Notes: generated by a model not told the origin, from the sequence alone. Counted from the first letter of the stretch, positions 33,300 through 45,131 are shown. The stretch: 64,000 bases of DNA from Zymoseptoria tritici IPO323 (GCF_000219625.1 NC_018203.1:186001-250000), one strand, 5' to 3'. Made by a program: numbers and translations.

Positions 33300-35075
33300 C
33301 GAAGCGAGCGTCGTGAGAAGGCCTAAGCTCCTTCTCCAGCCTATGAAGCCCACAAATTTCGGTGACGGATTGCCTGGCATGGTCGCGCACGAACGACATT
33401 GCCGGATGACAGCAATCTGGTCTCACCAAAGTCAAACCTCAACCCACCTCGCGAGTTCTTCCGTCCCTGTCGGAATGCTCAGCTGCGGGAACTCTCCTCC
33501 AGTTGAACCTCCGCCCATGCCTCTCGGCTTCCATTGCTTCAACGCCATACCTCCGTCTCGACTGGTAGGCTTTCACTCCTGCGTCTCCAGCCCTGGGCTT
33601 TGTCGCCGCCTGCAACTGTCGACTCCTGGCTTCACAACCCCAATGGTCTCGGCGGCTTCGCAACTCAGCCGTCCATGGCGCCGGCATTCGCCTCCACCGT
33701 TCACCTCTATGCTTGAATTCCGACCTTCAACTCCAAGCTCCTTACCTCTTGAGCTCCAACGACGGATCCAGGCTCGACCTACCACATGCTCAACGATCCT
33801 CCAGATTACCGCAAGAGCTCCAAGCATCGGAGCTGTGCATCACTCGAGCGGAACTTCGCAGACAGGTGCAAGGAGAACAACGAGTAGACCATCTACACAA
33901 TCCTGAGACAAGCTCACACCGGCTGGTCGAGCTGTCGAAAGCAAGAGTCAACCAGCCATGCGAAAGAACATCGTCTCCACCTCGACCGACTCGACACAAG
34001 GAGACATCAGCTCTGTCAGATGCGACGCAAAGTGACAAAAGAGCTTCGTCGCGGTGTCCGAGGCAGCGCGGAGAGATCTGTCGACACGCAAGGTCGGGAC
34101 GCTGCTGATGAGCTCGCCGGCAAGTCCAGCCAGACCACCGGAAAGACGGACGTCGCAGTGAGGACACATCCTTGAACAACCAACAAGCAAAGCGAGCCAA
34201 GGTGGCAGTAACGAACGACGTTCTCGGAATTCCAACGCAGAGGCACCAGCTTCTCCAGTAATCCGACCAAGCCGACCATTTCGCAGTCTCCGAGACTCGC
34301 TCCACAAGCGTCCGCACCAGCACCAGGCAACGACGAGACTTGAGAACGCATGCAAGATTCTCCGCAGCACAACGACGTCTCGCCCGCAAACTCAGGACCA
34401 ACATCGCCAGCAAGGGAAGGATAGATACGGCCAGCAGCGAAGAAGACGACCACCTCAAAAGCGGCATACCTCAGCGCACCGGCCAATACCGAGCATCACA
34501 GAGACTTGCGGCCAGGCAGCACCGGACTCAAACTGCCGCACTTCATGAAGATCATCAACTTGACGAAGCTACCGGTCATCGATCAAAGACTCACGCTTCA
34601 CGCACATCACACGACACCGCCCATCCCCCATCGCGGCGAACGCATGATTCCTAATAATGCGGACCAGCGCAGCTAAATCGTTGGCTGCCAACTACCGGCA
34701 GCAACACGTACAATTAAGAGCTGGGCAAGGTCTGAGAGCATGCAATGACTGTGCGAGCATCAGGCTGAGCAACCAGAATGGACACATCGATGACGCACAG
34801 CGATTTTCCGACATCAACACTACTTGCGGAAACGCCTCCGGTGGAAAGAGACGCTAATCTGGCATGCTGGAGAGGCACGCTGCCGACGTGGTCGATCTTG
34901 GCCACTACGCATGCCAACCGACCTGTACAACTCGAGGTGCCTAAGCTTGAGCCTCTCTTCTGACCCACCAACGCCACCCTTTACGACCTCCACCGGATCA
35001 CGAACGCTGACCAGGAATTACCATCGTCTCGGTTCGTGAACAAACTTGCCTCCCACACCCTGGCCTCCACTGGCT
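33300..35075 (+). other. Coding-like but frame-broken region
   Basis: Natural-looking peptides occur in alternating plus frames, for example AADELAGKSSQTTGK (34101-34145), KRAKVAVTNDVLG in the next frame (about 34190-34230, then a TAA), and a frame at 34340-34654. Large minus frames (33790-34467, 34016-34486) overlap. This is probably a decayed gene, but no family is recognisable. Confidence 0.35.
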
Positions 35076-35079
35076 GGAA

Positions 35080-36033
35080 ATGTTTGCGGCCACTCAGTCT
35101 CGGCTGTCTGTCACTCGTCCGGGTGCATGGGAGTCGCCATCGATACAGCTCGAGACGCATTCGGAGCCCAGCATTTTCGGCATCAACGGTCCGCCCAGCT
35201 CGCCCTTTATCTCCGAGAAAGAGCAAAGCAGAATGGCTGGCCAGCCATGGGCTGCGCCGCCGAGTGATACGAACGAGAATACAGTGGACATCGGCGACAC
35301 CAGTGCGGAGGCCGTCTGGCATGAAATGTTCGTGGAAGACAAGGAGAACATGCAAGGGACGACACGCACAATTTCACACAAGGCTACGTCGCAGAAGGTC
35401 GCACCAGCAAAACCGAAGACAACGACGACACCGCAGGGAGTGAGGAGCACGCCTACTGAAGCGTCGATGACTATCGAGCAACGAAGAGATAGCCATGACT
35501 CAGATCTCATGCCGCTGCCCTCCTCCACTCGGGAAACTCCAAGACAAGGAGAACATGTAAGAGACGACACCCATAATTTTCCACACGGCCACGCTGCAGA
35601 AGACTGCCTCGGCAACATCAGAAACCATGGCCACGCCGACTGAGTCATTATGCACGACCGGACAAGCGACGAGGGCGCTATGACCCAGATCTGATGCCAC
35701 CGCTTCCTTCCAGCCCGGATTCCTCACGACAAGAAGAACATGCAAGAGACGGCACACACTATCCTCCACACGGTCATGCCGCAGAAGGCCGCAGCAGCAA
35801 CACCAGAGACAAAGGCGACAACGCAAGGAGTGAGGAGCACGCCGACAGAATCACCGCGACCCCTTGAACAGAGACGAGGTCGCCTCGACACCGATCTCAT
35901 GCCACCTCCATGTAACCTGCACGATCAGCAGTCAGCACACTACGGACAGCACATGCCGCAACCGGTTTGCACCACGAACAGACTCCCAAAAACTTACAAC
36001 AAGGCCTCGGTCTTCGTACAGCACAGCCACTGA
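35080..36033 (+). pseudogene. Repetitive protein gene remnant with three ~200-bp units
   Basis: The plus frame starting at 35080 contains FISEKEQSRMAGQPW and VWHEMFVEDKENMQG. The unit KENMQ...HT...QKxAxAxPxTxxTxQGVRSTPTE...LEQRR...DLMPxPS then appears three times: copy 1 at 35337-35530 and copy 3 at about 35728-35910 are in the same frame, and copy 2 at 35538-35700 is altered. In copy 2 the ATGCAA seen in copies 1 and 3 is ATGTAA, a C-to-T nonsense change. The frame after copy 2 ends early (35643), and copy 3 opens again at 35740 in the original phase. No known domain. Confidence 0.6.
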
Positions 36034-36262
36034 TCACACATCACGGTCCTCGGTCATGAGGACATATTCAACATCTTCCCGTTCCTCCAGAAGAGCCTGC
36101 ATCCAACGCTTCGACCAGCATGGTCCTCAAAACCTTCGTCACTGTCTTCCCGTCGAGACCCACGCCAGGCGCGCGGACGAAGAGCGCCATCAGACCCCTA
36201 CCCCGGACGGACACTCCGGCACGCTTTTCTGATCGTTCAGCTGCTCAATCCACACTGCCAGC

Positions 36263-36742
36263 TCAGCCAAACAGACGTAAGTGAAATGCTCCTTGAGATC
36301 TTCTATCTTCACCCACTTGCTGACATGAAGACTTTGTCCAGTCGTCCACGTCCAGCATCTCTCTACTCCGACTTTCGATCTCAGTGCCAATCACATCGCA
36401 ATGACAACTCACCCGCGCAGCTCCGAGCCCTGCCCTCCGCAGCCGCAGCGGGAGCCGGTCTGCTTGCCTCCAGAGTGTTGAGCCCAGAACCATCGCCCAG
36501 AACCATCGCCCAGTCAACTCATCCGCGTGGCTCCGAGCCTTGACCTCCGCAGCGAGAGCCCGTTTGCTTCCTCCCGACAATCGAGCCCAGAACGATCGCT
36601 CAGTGGAGTCATCCGCGTGGCTCCGAGCCTCGATCTCCGCAGCGAAAGCCGGTTTGCTTCCTTGATATACTGGAGCCCAGAACGATTCGCTTCGTGTTGA
36701 ATGGTGGAGAGCAAGGCTCTGGGGAAGTTGGCAGCTCGACAA
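36263..36742 (-). CDS. ORF of 159 aa with 30-residue repeats
   Basis: The minus-strand frame encodes two clear copies of a unit like RSFWARLSGGSKRALAAEVK with ARSHADELT, and a third weaker one. DNA copies start with CTCCGAGCC at 36421, 36531 and 36621 on the plus strand (intervals of 110 and 90 bp). The 90-bp interval keeps the frame. A 36514-37158 frame on the same strand reads the repeats in another phase, so the coding frame is not certain. Function unknown. Confidence 0.4.
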   Translation of the reverse strand: MSSCQLPQSLALHHSTRSESFWAPVYQGSKPAFAAEIEARSHADDSTERSFWARLSGGSKRALAAEVKARSHADELTGRWFWAMVLGSTLWRQADRLPLRLRRAGLGAARVSCHCDVIGTEIESRSREMLDVDDWTKSSCQQVGEDRRSQGAFHLRLFG

Positions 36743-37381
36743 GCAATCGTGGTGCTACTCGTGAGGAGGACGAGACTCAACAAATGGGCGTGCAGCCAAG
36801 CAAACGCCTCGGTCATCTTCCGCCCGCCCAGTCCAGATGGTGCCGCGAAAAGGGTAACCCCTGCACCCGTCAACTCCTCGCCACTGGAACCGTTCCGCCT
36901 TCTGACCACCATGCCGACGATTTCCGCTGTGACCAATACCGTCCCCACTTCTGTCCCGACCGGATCCGACGCTCTGCCATCCTTGACCGTCCCGACGGGA
37001 GACATTCCTGCCTCTCCGAGCGGAATTCTATCGTCGAATGGCAATGGTCTCCCAAGTTCATTTCCTACCGGACCCGGAGCTTTGCCATCACTTGCTTTGA
37101 CGACGCTAGAGATCAGTGCTGTGACCGCCACTACTCCGCACAAGCTGTTGAGCGACATTCTGGAGGCGGAGTCAAGGCATATGCGATGTTATACATTGTC
37201 GAGGTCTTTGAGCTCACAGCGCCCGATGCACCCTTCCAACCTTCGCAATAGAAGGACATCTTCACGCTGTTCATCTCGACAATTGTGCCCACGCTGGCGA
37301 ACCCGAATGATCCATACAATCAGCAGCACCGAAAGTTCTCGGCTCGCTGGCCAGAGTCAAGAGCATCATCCTCATAGATGA
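36743..37381 (+). other. Ser/Thr/Pro-rich frame, doubtful coding
   Basis: A plus frame (part of 36701-37381) contains two related segments, SVPTGSDALPSLTVPTG and SFPTGPGALPSLALTTL, separated by SSNGNGLP. ISAVT appears before and after them. The duplication suggests remains of a low-complexity protein. The minus strand is open over the same bases. Confidence 0.35.
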
Positions 37382-37399
37382 CCTACCTGCGCCCGAACG

Positions 37400-38390
37400 A
37401 CATCCCGAGCCGATGCTACAGCATATGGGCTCTCTTTTCAGAGCTTTGACCTCTACGGCCCGTTTTTGAATCGATTCAGCGCAGTACTGGAACGCTGAGG
37501 CTGCAAAAGTCCAGAGGCGATGATCATGCACCTCTTCTCTCGGATGGGCATGCCATTCCAGCATCGTTTGTGCCGGAGCAACCACTTTAGCGACTGCAAC
37601 ACCCGTGGACAACGCGACTGCTTCAGGAGAGCAAATCCTCTCGCTTTCTCTTATCTCATTTCGGCCTACTCAACTTTCTTGACATCTTCAAGATGCTGTC
37701 GCCGCATTCACCAACTATCTTCACTTCCTCAAGATGCCGACGCTGCCTTGATCAACATCCGAAGTCATTTTGGCAGCAACTCAGCCCGAGCTTCTTTCCT
37801 TTCGCTCCAGCCTCTGGCCGACGCTCGCACGCCATCTCCACAAAGCAGCAGCTTGTCTGTGCCTGCCATGAAGACGACAGAATGCCAAAAACCTATCCGC
37901 GACAACGTCATGGAGAGCTCGCGTAGACTGCCCAGGACCGTCGTTCGTGGCTGTTCAGGCGCCAAAAGAAAGAGTGCGCGCAGGAGTTGCAGCTCTTGTC
38001 ACAAATATGGACGCACTTTCGGGACGCTTTGCCGTCGCGGGTCCGTCGGTGACTGCACAGACATCTTCGAACTTTTCACCTCATCAGGGCGCCTTCATCC
38101 AGCGGTCACGGAAATTGACAGCCTGTCGAAACAGCCTCCAGCGGACACTCGAAAGGGTTCTCCGCCGGGTAGCAACTCGTTGGCGCACCTGGATTGATGA
38201 CAGAACGCAGGGTCTCCACTCGTGATGATCATCTCCTGTCCCGTCAGCCCTCAATTGGAGTCCTCTGGAGACCAAGCACACTTAGACTGCCCGCAGATCA
38301 GCAAGCCAGTCCATCGTCTGCTCGAAGCCAGCTGAACCCAATCTCGAGCACGATGCAGCCGGAACAGAACACTCTATCAGATATCATCGA
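37400..38390. other. No gene recognised
   Basis: Frames at 37520-38197 and 37947-38225 (plus) overlap in different phases. No domain or repeat is evident. Confidence 0.4.
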
Positions 38391-38393
38391 ACC

Positions 38394-38625
38394 TCAACAT
38401 TGCCCGCCACTTCACTCAAGCTTACGTGAGCCACCTTGGTCCAGAGATGATGCGACCTCTTACAGCGACTCTCGAGCACGGGTGGCCTTCAAGACAAGAG
38501 ACGTCTCCAAGACACGAGATGCTCCAAGACACGAGTTACCGTTCAGAGTACCTGGAAGTCATAGAAGGAGGTCTTCTCGGCCAAGCAGCTCGGCACTATC
38601 TCTTCCTCCTCCACCGAGAAGGTAA
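38394..38625 (+). pseudogene. Second copy of the Ser-rich PRHELPF segment
   Basis: The frame ending at 38625 contains PRHELPFRVPGSHRR and SSRPSSSALSLPPPP, nearly the same as the 14276-14385 segment (PRHELPFKVPGSRRSG, SSRPSSSALSLPP). Nucleotide similarity runs over roughly 105 bp. Only this part of the 14-kb gene is present. Confidence 0.75.
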
Positions 38626-38639
38626 ACGGAGCTCAGCAA

Positions 38640-39760
38640 GGCAGCAGCTCACTGGTCTCACACCACGTCGGACCTTCACTCGCGATGGCTATCCATCCCG
38701 CGCTATCACATCCCTGCTGCCTTCCAACGGCAAAGAGTCTCAGCGGAGCCGCGGCCACAGAACGTTCAGCCTTCACTTGCGACGGCGATCTCACCATCAT
38801 AACCCTGAAACCTTTCAATGAAGACTTCTGGCAGATCGGGGTGATCGCAAGGACTCACGCGGTGGTGGTGGCCTTTTGCTATCACTGATGCTTTCTGCTT
38901 CGCGAAAGCTCGGTTCCGCCTATCTCCCTCTGGTCGATCGCATCGAGCGGCTCAGTCACGTCGGCATCACAAACGGAACGTCCAACATCGCTCCCAAGGC
39001 TGTCATGCAGCACGGAGTCCAGTACGGAGTCCAGCACGCATTCCAGAACCGACGCTGTGTCGACCGCAGACTCGAACGCCCACCCGACTGCAAACTTACT
39101 CTGGCAAGGCTTCGGCACAAAGTTGTAGCCTCAGCTACGCCAACGACTCGGCAAGCCATAAACGCATGCATCCGCAGTCAGTCGCTCCACGAACAAAATG
39201 GCCGCTCGTCGCCGCCTTGAGCGCCATCTCATTGATCCCTGGGTGCCCAACTGCTTGGTACGAGAAGGTCACCGAGATCAGCCATTCTGCCTTTGGCCGG
39301 CGTGCTCCTCTTTGTCCACTTCGATGGTGCTCCGAACTCCGCTGCCGCGCCAGACTTCGACTCCCCAAACGTACCGCCAGTGACATGCTCCGTGTCTGGA
39401 TCTCAGCTCTTCCGGCACTACTTTGAAGAGTTTTCCTCTTGGTCTTTGCCCATCGGCAGCACCCTTCTTTGCAATCACCAAGTTCACCATACAGACCTCC
39501 CCGTACATATCAGCTGGTCCGGGGTGCTTTACCGCAAAACTTCTGGCCAGGCCCGTCATCGGAGCACATGGAGACTTTCCTTGGACGTTATGCTCATCCG
39601 TACTTGTTCCGCCACACCAAGCTCATGGCTTGATCCGGACGAGACGGACGAGAGAACGAGGCCATCGGAACACAGTCACGAAATGACATACTACACGATC
39701 CGACAACAGCGTTCACGCCCTCCCACAAACGGTCGAAAACAGCTCCCGAGCCCTCAAATC
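38640..39760. other. No gene recognised
   Basis: The frame 39293-39979 (plus, 228 aa) is the longest. It has no domain and runs into the duplicated segment described next. At about 39008-39035 a GGAGTCCAG(T/C)AC unit of 14 bp is duplicated. Confidence 0.4.
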
Positions 39761-39769
39761 TCGCACACA

Positions 39770-40520
39770 ACGAGCCGCACGAACGCCACATACGAACACC
39801 CTCTCTCGCAGTCGAGACACTCGCAAGAGACGTCCTCGCAGACGACACCGTCGCAGTTGAGCGGCTCCCGGCACCAGTCGCACGCAGAATCCTCGCACCT
39901 GAGACCAGACGGACGAACGAGCGAGCATCGAATGGGCACCAGACGCTACACGCGAACGCCGCATAAGATCGCTGCATGAGAACGCCGCCCTCATGAGCCC
40001 TGCACGCTCTCACGCCCACCCAAACCAAGCCTTCCAACCCGGACCTCCCGAGCGGACCCTTCCAGACTACGATTGTTGACATCCACGCCGAGCCTGCTAC
40101 TTCTCGCTGCACGCTTTCGCAGGAACGCTGCGCCGGTACACGCCTTCCTCCTGAGCTACGGTCTTGGCAATCTCGCAAACTCGATCCTTGCACAGTCTCT
40201 CCTCGCACCCTCGAATCGCAAGCCCTCACTGCTGGGATCCTGGCGCCATCGTTGCTGAGGTCCTCACGCCCTCGCCCGCACGATCCTCAGATGCTCAAAG
40301 CCCTCGATTTGCCAACCCTCGCATACACGCTCCTCGCACGCACGCTTCTCGCACACCTCACGCCCTCACTTGATGAGCAGAGCCTGGAAGAAGTGGACTT
40401 GAGAATTGGCGGAGCTCACGAACCAGCTTGGATCTCAAGAGCAGCCTTTGAGAGCAGACACCAGTCTACGGACCTGAACCACTGGATGGAGTTTACAGAC
40501 AGATTTCCTGAAGAGCTTTA
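39770..40520 (+). repeat. Diverged copy of the 32.4-33.3 kb segment
   Basis: Shared order of parts: a GCACGAACGCC(A/G)C start (39778 versus 32397), CTCGCAGACGAC units (short here), GCTGAG(A/G)TCCTCACGCCCTC (about 40255 versus 33063), CTCGCAC-rich sequence, then TTGAGAGCAG near the right end (40448 versus 33206). The copy is truncated in the 15-bp array and diverged overall. Confidence 0.7.
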
Positions 40521-40529
40521 ATGCTCTTC

Positions 40530-42040
40530 CGTGTCTGTTCCGCCACCGCAAGTTCATGGCTCGATCCGGACGAGACTCCACTTCAGCATCACATCTATCC
40601 GCACGAGGCTCCGCTTCAGCATCACACTTATGTGCGATGGTTCGTCCCCAAGCCGCCGGAGAAGTTCCCAGGTCCGTCAACGTGCTGACTTCGCGGCTCA
40701 TCCCACCCTTCATTTTCCATCCAACGGAGAGACAACACCTCGTTGAATTAAGAACGATCGTCGAGAACATCCACACCCAGACGTGACGCTCGACGCGGGC
40801 TGCAACACCAGATTCACAAAATTACCACTTCCCAGGCTACCCAACGCACACTCGGCATCGCATTCCAATCGTGGCTTCTTGTCCGGAATGCATAATAGCA
40901 TCGCACCAGCGGTCGGGAGAGCGATCGGTCCATCGTGAGCAAGAACTCGGTGGTAAGCTCATTGAATATTGCTGATGCTCACAGCAACTCGCGATTAGCC
41001 AATGTCCACAACTCGGCAGCAAGACGGACCATCTTGCTTGCACTTTCGCGCCGTACGAGATCACTGCCTTCTGTTCAGCAGCAACCCAGCGTGATCGTCC
41101 GCTCGACAACAACACAGCTCGTCATTTCTGAAAGAGCTACAGCCCATGCGTACCAGCCGGAAGTGGAGAGAGCAGCAAAGCGATGCCCCAAATGCTCCGA
41201 TTATTATGCTCGCGACCGCTCCGCAATCGCAATCGACACTTCACGCCAGGCTTCTGCCGCAGCCTCAAGTCACCACCACGTCGACGCCATCGCCCAGCAT
41301 CGACGTCCGGTACTCCGCTCCACGAGCATTACTGCCGTCAAACCAGCACGCAGTCAGGGTACCTTCACGAAGCATCAGCCAACGCGCAATACTTCAACCA
41401 TGATGAGGACAGTTCATGGAGACCGATCGAGCGCACGCACGCAAGACCAGTCATGGTCTTCGACCGCAAGACGCTTGATGTTGGAGCAGCAGCGATGTCA
41501 TGTCTGCCGAGCAACCACATATTCTCGCAAACCCCTGCCTTTGCCTCATTGGGCCTCGAGCGGCACGACCATGTTTCACATTCCGCCATGAGCAGTTACG
41601 GACACAAGCAAGCCAAGCCTTGGCCCTGGACGCACTGTCGACCCTCTCCGACCGATTCTCGATCTCGCCGCTATGCGCACGAAGTCGCAAGCGCCGAATG
41701 GCTTTGACGAAGTCAAGCAACGCATCATCAGGCAGAACAGCTCGCGGCCAAGAGCGCCGAAAGAGAGACCGGCAACCGACCTTGAAACAGTAAAACGACG
41801 CTTTACCGGAAGACCAGGGATCTCGCGGAAACAATTCGACACTCTCCATTGAGGTCAGAAGTCTCGAACTCAAGATCGGCATATACGGCATCCTTTCACG
41901 TCTGCTGGGTCCAGGATGAACCTCTCGAGAGGGATGATGTGGCGACATCCAGAACAACGTCCCTTGACCAAACAAACGTGGGACATCTTCAGTCGGAAGC
42001 CCGCGACAGATCGACCTGGAAGGCAGGCGGCAGAGGATCG
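40530..42040 (+). other. Coding-like region with two CxxC motifs, no family recognised
   Basis: The plus frame 40935-41591 (218 aa) contains AAKRCPKCSDYYARD (about residues 70-84) and LEQQRCHVCRATT (about 184-196), two CxxC pairs that could once have bound zinc. Another plus frame (41500-41793) overlaps it. The region is probably degenerate. Confidence 0.35.
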
Positions 42041-42045
42041 ACTGC

Positions 42046-42570
42046 ATGGCCGAGGAGCCCGAGCGATGCGCACATTCCAGTCATGCAGAAGCGCCTCTCG
42101 GACATCGCTTCTCTCCTGCCCTCGCACATCGCGCCCTGTCCGCGGTTGAGCTTTCGCAACAGACGCCGTCACATTCGTACGCCCTTCCGATGGAGCATAT
42201 TACCCGGCGCCCTCCGGCTCTACGTGACCGTGCGCTGTGCATACCGCCCTCTCAAAGGCTTCCTTCCCTCAATCCAACTCCCTTACGCGAGTTGCGCCTC
42301 CCGGACGACCGTCGCACGAAGGATTTGCTTCCATGGCTACCTCGCGACTGTGAGGTGCAAACGCCGAATTCGCAAGAAGCTTGCGTTGCTTCGTCGATCG
42401 ATCTACCCGCTCTTTGGCCAATTCCGACCGCAGCCGTGGCCAATGTCATCGATCTCACTGGCGATGATGAAAACGAGAACTCCAGCGCCGGACTTCATCT
42501 GCCGACAAAGCCTAGCAAACCTCCCAACCAGCCCTGCGTCAAGCGGTCAAGCAACATGGAATCTCGGTAA
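42046..42570 (+). CDS. ORF of 174 aa with a SUMO-interaction-like motif
   Basis: The frame contains NVIDLTGDDENE at about residues 133-144 (VIDLTGDDE at about 42445-42471). This hydrophobic core with an acidic tail is the classic SUMO-interacting motif, often seen near the ends of fungal SUMO-dependent proteins. The rest is Pro/Arg/Leu-rich without a domain. Overlapping plus frame 41849-42604 is equally long, and the start is unsupported, so this may be an exon or a decayed fragment rather than a whole gene. Confidence 0.4.
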   Translation: MAEEPERCAHSSHAEAPLGHRFSPALAHRALSAVELSQQTPSHSYALPMEHITRRPPALRDRALCIPPSQRLPSLNPTPLRELRLPDDRRTKDLLPWLPRDCEVQTPNSQEACVASSIDLPALWPIPTAAVANVIDLTGDDENENSSAGLHLPTKPSKPPNQPCVKRSSNMESR

Positions 42571-42579
42571 CCGCAAGCC

Positions 42580-43900
42580 CAAGTGCCAAGGATGGAGTCG
42601 TTGAACCACGCATCGAACACGGAAGTTTCCAATGATCGGTCGAGAGAGAGCCAGCCCGCCGAAAGTTGGATCAAGCATTGCCAGCCTGGGAATCCCAGGT
42701 TGTTCGTTCTCCGACCGCCTCTGCCGTTGAATACCCCAGTTGACTGCTCGGCATGTCACGTCTTCATCACAAAGACCGTCCATCCGGAACAACATGGACA
42801 TTTCGGAGATCTGGCAAATTTGATGCCGCTCCCGTCAAAGAGCCAGCACAATTGAATGATCCGCCAAGCACAGAGCGGAGGTCTTTCCGGCTGGTTTGCG
42901 GCCGTACAATCTTCGCAAATGCACACTCGCGGATGAAGCCGACGTTCCCGCGGACCGGCAGAGACGTCTTGCTTACTACGACTACTCAGAGTTCACTACC
43001 GGCATGCCACCCGCTCCACCCGCATGTACCGCCAGGTCGACAAGAGTTACTCGGTCTACGCTCCGACGCCTCAGAGTTGACGGTCATTCAACCCAAGGCA
43101 CTGAAGATGCAGAGCAAACAAGAAATACCGAAAAGAGCTCAACAAGATACGAGCGATGGTTCACAAGTAGGTGAGACCACGATGATCTGGCAACAGACAC
43201 CGGCTGTGATGGGTTTACTCGACCACTGTAACGCCGACGAGGCTGGCCACAACTGCGAACAGCATCCTGTTCATCCCAATGACGCTGAAACACTGTTTCA
43301 GCTCAAAAGGTCTGAGCAGGACAATAGTGCTCAACGATAAGCAACATACGCCATCTTCCACATGTTCAACGCCTTCAGCAAAAGCAAAGCCCAAACCTCC
43401 GCGAGTGATCAACATCAAAGACCTCCGTCCATGAACCTCGTCACCAACTTCCTCGAAGACATCGTACACACGTTGGACCCAAGATGCACGCTCACAAACC
43501 ATTGCTCGAAAGGCACGGGTTTCGCGTGCCGACAGCACGCGCAAGCGGCTACATCAGACGGTCTTCCGCCACGTACGAGCTCGGTGTCGATCATACTCTG
43601 AGAGTCCTTCAATCAACGTCCGATGGCCGCTTCGGCACTTCTACGCCATGTTTCCCGCCTGCAGCATTTATATGCACACGAGATACCTCAAGACATCCGA
43701 TGCCATCTCAGGAGGGTCTTCTCGAGCAGATCTTTCATGCCGCCTGGTGGATCATCATCGCAACACCACTTCACAGCTCGATCTCCCGCAACCAGCAGAC
43801 ATCAAGTCAGCAATGGCCGCCAGATATGCCGACTGGGATGACGCATGTGTACATGCGAAGGAGCTTTGGATCTCGGAGACAAGGCTCCATCTCGCCGCGT
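42580..43900 (+). other. Coding-like scraps, no firm gene
   Basis: Short plus frames include VDCSACHVFITKTVHPEQHGH (42583-42855), which has a CxxC and spaced histidines, RRLAYYDYSEFTTG (42896-43174) and the longer 42753-43340 frame. They overlap in different phases. No family is recognised. Confidence 0.35.
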
Positions 43901-43905
43901 GAGGC

Positions 43906-44304
43906 ATGTGTCTTCTCCCAAGATCGGCACGACTAAGACCCGGAATGGAAGGCCTGCTCACCACCGCTGCCAACCATGGAGACTCTTCTGACGTACGATG
44001 TCGATGGTGCAGTCTCGGCTGTCCACTTGCGAAAGCCCTGCCGAGGCCCAAGACCAACACCAACAAGCCTTTTCCCAAGTCTCCGGCAAACGCCGCCGGA
44101 GTGCCAAAGACCAAACCATCACCCTCGCGGTCCTCGACGAAGTCCGCGCCCAAGAAGCCGAAGCCAACAGCGCAAAGAAGCGACTCAGGATCGTCCCCAA
44201 TTGAGCCACCACCAGCACTCACTCGGCCGATGAGACAGACTCAGCGCAAGGGTGTCGTGGACTCGGACATCGAGGCGCGGGAGCTTCCGCTACCAGTCCG
44301 GTAG
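43906..44304 (+). CDS. Lys/Pro-rich ORF, 132 aa
   Basis: The frame encodes a basic, Pro-rich, disordered protein (KALPRPKTNTNKPFPKSPAN, then KPSPSRSSTKSAPKKPKP). Its KALPRPKTNTNK segment has a relative at about 55668-55733 (RALPMPKTNTSRLFRSPK), which lies inside the repeat gene there. The two stretches are clearly similar at the DNA level. An acidic frame (VEADGEELDAKVETEVHD) overlaps its end. Possibly a fragment of a larger decayed gene. Confidence 0.4.
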   Translation: MCLLPRSARLRPGMEGLLTTAANHGDSSDVRCRWCSLGCPLAKALPRPKTNTNKPFPKSPANAAGVPKTKPSPSRSSTKSAPKKPKPTAQRSDSGSSPIEPPPALTRPMRQTQRKGVVDSDIEARELPLPVR

Positions 44305-44309
44305 AGGCG

Positions 44310-45130
44310 GATGGCGAAGAACTCGATGCGAAGGTCGAGACAGAGGTACACGATCTGGATTCGACGAATGGCGGCGGCTCCAGTGCTTACTGAAGCCCAT
44401 CTTCCCGTGGAGCAGATGCCCCGAGAAGCCATGTTCGGGGAATCCCTCGTTGCAGCACGACTCGCCAGTTCGAAATCCTACAAGTGTCGAGGCTCCACGT
44501 CGGCCTCTCCTGAACGTCCTTGCGGTCGCCCGCTCTCCTACCGTCAACACTCGTGGAATGCAAACGAACGGAAAAGGCTGTTCCTCACATGCGACGAGGC
44601 TGTCACCACCCGTCCATCGCAAATCCACATCCCGGCCGTCGAAGGGCACTCATGACGAACTGGTGGTTGTCCAACGCCGCCTTCTGAAGTCTTTCGTTAC
44701 GCAGGTGCCAGTCACCTCTCCAATCGGCACTCATCTTCCGAGCTCATCGTCCTCCAGCCTGAATGCTCCAAAGCCTTCCTCTACCACGGCGTTCGATACA
44801 TCAGATCGCCACCCGCATTGATGCCGAACAGCCGGAGCCGCTGCTGGCCTGGGACAGAAGCCATCGAACTCTCCCTCGCACTGAGACCGCCGTCTTCAAT
44901 CAGAGACGATCATCTACAAAATCAGTGGCGAGCTGATGTGCCTGCCTTCTGGGAGCTTATCAGATTTTGTGGTCCAGAGCACCATTCGTCTCGACAACCA
45001 CCGCTGAATCGGGCCATGTACCCTCTCCACACCCGAGTCCGTCCTCAGCGTACCCTGCCATCTCATCATCCGAGCTGCCCGACGCGAGACTGCCAGGATC
45101 CGCCGAAAGTGACGGTGTTTAAGTCCGCAC
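44310..45130 (+). other. No firm gene
   Basis: Plus frame 44252-44821 ends with a Ser-rich tail (THLPSSSSSSLNAPKPSS). No domain recognised. Several frames overlap. Confidence 0.35.
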
Positions 45131-45131
45131 G

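Noticed and set aside
36514..37158. 214-aa minus ORF with EANRLSLRRSRLGATRM repeats
   Set aside because: It reads the 90-bp repeat out of the better frame (36263-36742); composition is less natural.
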